Positions 61,703-64,000 of a stretch of DNA of 64,000 nt are shown here, piece after piece; within the stretch, counting starts at the first letter, position 1; every line of letters begins with the position of its first letter. The notes beneath the pieces were generated by a model. It did not search any database and was not told the DNA's origin. It saw nothing but the letters and a program-made list of their open reading frames with translations. The stretch is from Bacteroidota bacterium (GTDB lineage Bacteria > Bacteroidota > Bacteroidia > Chitinophagales > Chitinophagaceae). Where the stretch lies: positions 1-64,000 of the forward strand of contig JAFAGI010000001.1 in the NCBI GenBank assembly GCA_023422835.1, written 5' to 3'. The position numbers and the translations under genes are program-made.

Positions 61703-61741
61703 ATGCTATAATTTCATTTCTTTAATACAAAAAAATCAATT

Positions 61742-62167
61742 ATGAAAAAACTATTTTTTTTATTTCTGTTAATCGGAAATCTGTGTTTTGCACAAACCAA
61801 TGAGCAGGCAGACGCCTCCAATACTTTTGCAACCGCTTATGTTTACAGACCTGGAAATTACACAGGTGCCTTAAGTGGATTCGATATTCATATAACCTAT
61901 GCAGATGGTACGGAAGAAGTATTGGGAAGAGTAAAGAACAACAACAAATTTGAAGCTAAACTTACCAAAGAAGGTAAGGCTGAGATCTGGGCGAAAACCG
62001 AAAAGAAAGCATCTGTAACTGTGAATGTGAAATTTGGTGAACGTTATTATATAAAAGCCGGTATAAAAATGGGCGTAATGCTCAACAGGCCGGAACTAAC
62101 ACTTGTGTTTCCTGATCAGGGTGAAACGGATTATGCCAGCATGGGTAAAAAGAAAGAAAAAAAATAA
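61742..62167 (+). CDS. Secreted DUF2846-like protein
   Basis: A 141-residue protein with a signal peptide (MKKLFFLFLLIGNLCFA, then QT). The mature part, with YVYRPGNYTGALSGFDIHIT, a short repetitive beta region and the C-terminal YYIKAGIKMGVMLNRPELTL, resembles the DUF2846 domain (AYVYRP...YYVKLG...GRPQLELV pattern). Function unknown. A GC-rich terminator follows 28 bases after the stop. Confidence 0.75.
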   Translation: MKKLFFLFLLIGNLCFAQTNEQADASNTFATAYVYRPGNYTGALSGFDIHITYADGTEEVLGRVKNNNKFEAKLTKEGKAEIWAKTEKKASVTVNVKFGERYYIKAGIKMGVMLNRPELTLVFPDQGETDYASMGKKKEKK

Positions 62168-62195
62168 ATAAACAAGCTTACCAAAAAATAATTGT

Positions 62196-62216
62196 AGCCG
62201 GCGTTGTCAACGCCGG
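62196..62216 (+). terminator. GC-rich hairpin terminator
   Basis: GCCGGCGTT (62196-62204) and AACGCCGGC (62208-62216) form a 9-bp stem with a 3-base loop, followed by a run of eight T from 62218. A textbook intrinsic terminator. Confidence 0.95.
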
Positions 62217-62309
62217 CATTTTTTTTACCAAGATTTAAAAAAATATTTTCCCAGGCAACCAAATTACTTATTGTTGCGTCTTATATTTATAGAAAACCAC
62301 CTAAAACAC

Positions 62310-62876
62310 TTGGACACAAATTTACCTGGTACGGATATACGCTTATTGATTAAGGATGCCATAAAACAGCATAGTGCAGCGCAGGAAGCAATATACAACA
62401 GGTTTGCCTCCAAGATGCTCAGCGTTTGCAGGTACTATATTGCAGACATACAATATGCTGAAGACGTGATGATCAGCGGGTTCTGTAAAGTTTTCGCCAA
62501 TCTTTCAAGCTTTAAATTCGAAGGAAGCTTTGAAGGGTGGATCAGGAAGATAATGACCAGGGAAGCAATATCCTTTTTGCGCAGCCATAAGGCAACGATG
62601 TACATAGAGGATAACATGCAGGTGGAAGACAAAGAAATTATACCCGATGAATTATATGAACTGGATATAGAAGCAATACAGCTATTGATAGACAAAATGC
62701 CGGAAGGCTATAAGACCGTTTTTCTCCTGTACGTGCTGGAAGATTATTCACACAAAGAAATTGCAGCCATGCTCGGCATCTCTGAAAGCACTTCGAAGAC
62801 ACAATTGTTCAAAGCTAAAAAATTGCTTCAGAAAAACTTAGAAAAATTAAATCTGCAGGAAAATGTATCAAGATAA
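62310..62876 (+). CDS. ECF-type RNA polymerase sigma factor
   Basis: From a TTG at 62310 (MDTNLPGTDIRLLIKDAIKQ) the product is 188 residues. No ATG lies upstream of the conserved part; the open frame extends to another TTG at 62271. Region 2 contains AEDVMISGFCKVFANLSSF and region 4 contains YSHKEIAAMLGISESTSKTQ, the usual sigma-70 region 4 helix-turn-helix. The anti-sigma-like gene overlaps it by 14 bases, so they are translationally linked. Target genes unknown. Confidence 0.9.
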   Translation: MDTNLPGTDIRLLIKDAIKQHSAAQEAIYNRFASKMLSVCRYYIADIQYAEDVMISGFCKVFANLSSFKFEGSFEGWIRKIMTREAISFLRSHKATMYIEDNMQVEDKEIIPDELYELDIEAIQLLIDKMPEGYKTVFLLYVLEDYSHKEIAAMLGISESTSKTQLFKAKKLLQKNLEKLNLQENVSR

Positions 62877-63558
62877 CCCATATACCAACTTTAAAAACAA
62901 ACTGGAAGCAAGGACCATACAGCCTTCCGGCGCCGCCTGGGGCAGGATACAGTCACAGATAAAAGCTAAACCAAAGCCACGCTCCGCACACATGAAATTC
63001 TTTTGGGTAGCAGCATCATTGCTGGCTATCATTGCCGCCTCAACACTCCTTCTCCAGAATGCACGCAACATACAAACAGCATCGCCCATAGCCTCTGCAA
63101 TACAGGCCGGAGAAGGATTTCAACTAAACCCTTCACCGGTTTCCATCAGTCAGGAAGTAGAAAAAACAAATGTAGCAATAAAAGACCGGCCTATTCATGA
63201 AAAGGTTGAAAGCGTTGGAAAAACCGATCAACAACTTACGGCTTCTCAGGCCACCAATACAGCACAGCCAGCCAGCCATCCGCTCCCTGAAGTGATAAAT
63301 GATACGCCTGCCAGGAATCAAAAAGAAATGGTCGCATACGACAATCTCGCTGCTGCCGAAGCTGATCTGTTGCTCGCAGATGCGCAAAAAGAGCTTGCAC
63401 TCAAAAAGAAAAAAAACATAGTAAAACACGCAAAAGCTACCGTATTGCTCGACGAAGTGGAAAATGATCTGCAAAAAAATAAAACCTTTAAGTCAAAAGT
63501 TTACGATGAAGTCGAAAACAGGCTCAACAAGATCAAGACTGTATTTTCAGACAGGTAG
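62863..63558 (+). CDS. Anti-sigma-factor-like membrane protein
   Basis: A 231-residue protein with a basic, soluble N-terminus (1-45), one membrane helix (about 46-65, KFFWVAASLLAIIAASTLLL) and a long low-complexity periplasmic part ending in an Ala/Lys/Glu coiled coil. Position right after an ECF sigma gene, with a 14-base overlap, and the topology fit a membrane-bound anti-sigma factor. I do not recognise the N-terminal domain, so the role rests on context. Confidence 0.7.
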   Translation: MYQDNPYTNFKNKLEARTIQPSGAAWGRIQSQIKAKPKPRSAHMKFFWVAASLLAIIAASTLLLQNARNIQTASPIASAIQAGEGFQLNPSPVSISQEVEKTNVAIKDRPIHEKVESVGKTDQQLTASQATNTAQPASHPLPEVINDTPARNQKEMVAYDNLAAAEADLLLADAQKELALKKKKNIVKHAKATVLLDEVENDLQKNKTFKSKVYDEVENRLNKIKTVFSDR

Positions 63559-63608
63559 CATTTGACAGGATAAGTCACCTAATTTATTATTCTATAAAAC
63601 AAAAAACT

Positions 63609-64000
63609 ATGCAAAAGATTTGCTTTCTAACCGTATTGTTGCTTACGCTCAGCCTGCCGCATGTATTTGCCCAGAAAGATACAGTCATCCTGGAGAAAAA
63701 AAAGGAAGTCATCCGCAACGAAGAAAAAGAAAAATTAAAGAAAGAAGTATTGTCCATCAACAAGCAATACGAAGACGAAGTCATTACTTTTGAAGAGGCT
63801 GAAAAATTAAAAAAAGAAGCCGGTGCAAGGCGTGCAGAAAAAATAGAAGAGCGCATTGCCAGACTGGAAAAGGGAGATGCTTCTGAAACAGTCCGCGAAA
63901 TAAAGCCTGCGCGCAGAACCGAAAGCATATTTGTATTTGCCGCCGGCATCAACAATACGCTGCAATCAGGCCGGGGTCTGAACAACAGCGACTATAAAGT
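63609..64000 (+). CDS. Secreted protein with coiled coil, cut by the window end (partial)
   Basis: The first 130 codons of a longer gene. It has a signal peptide (MQKICFLTVLLLTLSLPHVFA, then QK) and a highly charged Lys/Glu coiled coil (about 26-92), followed by SIFVFAAGINNTLQ, where a beta-barrel-like domain may start. It is 50 bases after the anti-sigma-like gene. Its place suggests it belongs to the same sigma/anti-sigma regulated unit. Confidence 0.75.
   Translation, partial: MQKICFLTVLLLTLSLPHVFAQKDTVILEKKKEVIRNEEKEKLKKEVLSINKQYEDEVITFEEAEKLKKEAGARRAEKIEERIARLEKGDASETVREIKPARRTESIFVFAAGINNTLQSGRGLNNSDYK

Overview
The window looks like chromosomal sequence from a member of the Bacteroidota, most likely a Chitinophagaceae-type bacterium. 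Indicators are a fused SpmA/SpmB protein, a fused CcoN-CcoO oxidase subunit, a long-form IspH, lipoboxes and signal peptides ending in FAQ, promoters close to the Bacteroidota TTTG-N19-TAnnTTTG pattern (a perfect one precedes tRNA-His), and few purine-rich Shine-Dalgarno sites. Placement below phylum is inference; no rRNA or other marker is present.

Layout. 1-3.8 kb: the end of an alkaline phosphatase-like gene, a lipoprotein, and a minus-strand trio (SpmA/B fusion, ispE, DUF151 nuclease). 3.8-10.4 kb: TetR regulator plus a TolC/adaptor/RND-permease efflux operon. 10.5-18.4 kb: an ArsR remnant, metF, aroC, a shortened beta-mannosidase, a GH3-family protein, a LysE-type exporter, a metzincin-like protease and a decayed DUF5683 gene. 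18.3-32 kb: housekeeping and envelope genes (prfC, stomatin, NUDIX, pyrE, ftsY, phosphoesterase, response regulator, nucleotidyltransferase, PLP enzyme, small lipoproteins, hydrolase, GH29 fucosidase) and tRNA-His. 32.4-41.9 kb: a C-terminal processing protease and a second RND efflux operon with its own TetR gene. 42-47.5 kb: FAH-like protein, lspA, vanZ, lpxD, phosphopantetheinyl transferase, a frameshifted dcd, ispH. 47.6-52.9 kb: S8 protease, FKBP isomerase, arginase-fold protein, rocD. 53-59.6 kb: a complete ccoS-NO-Q-P-G-H cbb3 oxidase operon followed by a SafE-like membrane protein. 59.6-64 kb: deoxynucleoside kinase, trpS, a DUF2846-like protein, and a sigma factor/anti-sigma-like/secreted-protein trio cut by the window end.

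Functionally the window is mainly core metabolism, envelope maintenance, drug/toxic-compound efflux and microaerobic respiration. I found no phage, CRISPR, toxin-antitoxin or obvious defence island. The most unusual structure is a family of palindromic elements: three tandem copies lie between the second TetR gene and its pump operon, and a fourth, with a 45-bp block matching at 40 of 45 positions, lies upstream of the first TetR/pump operon. Other points of interest are gene erosion (dcd frameshift, DUF5683 and ArsR remnants, a beta-mannosidase lacking internal and C-terminal domains), an arginase-fold protein lacking two canonical metal ligands, and an 89-bp tandem duplication that copies the start region of ccoP.
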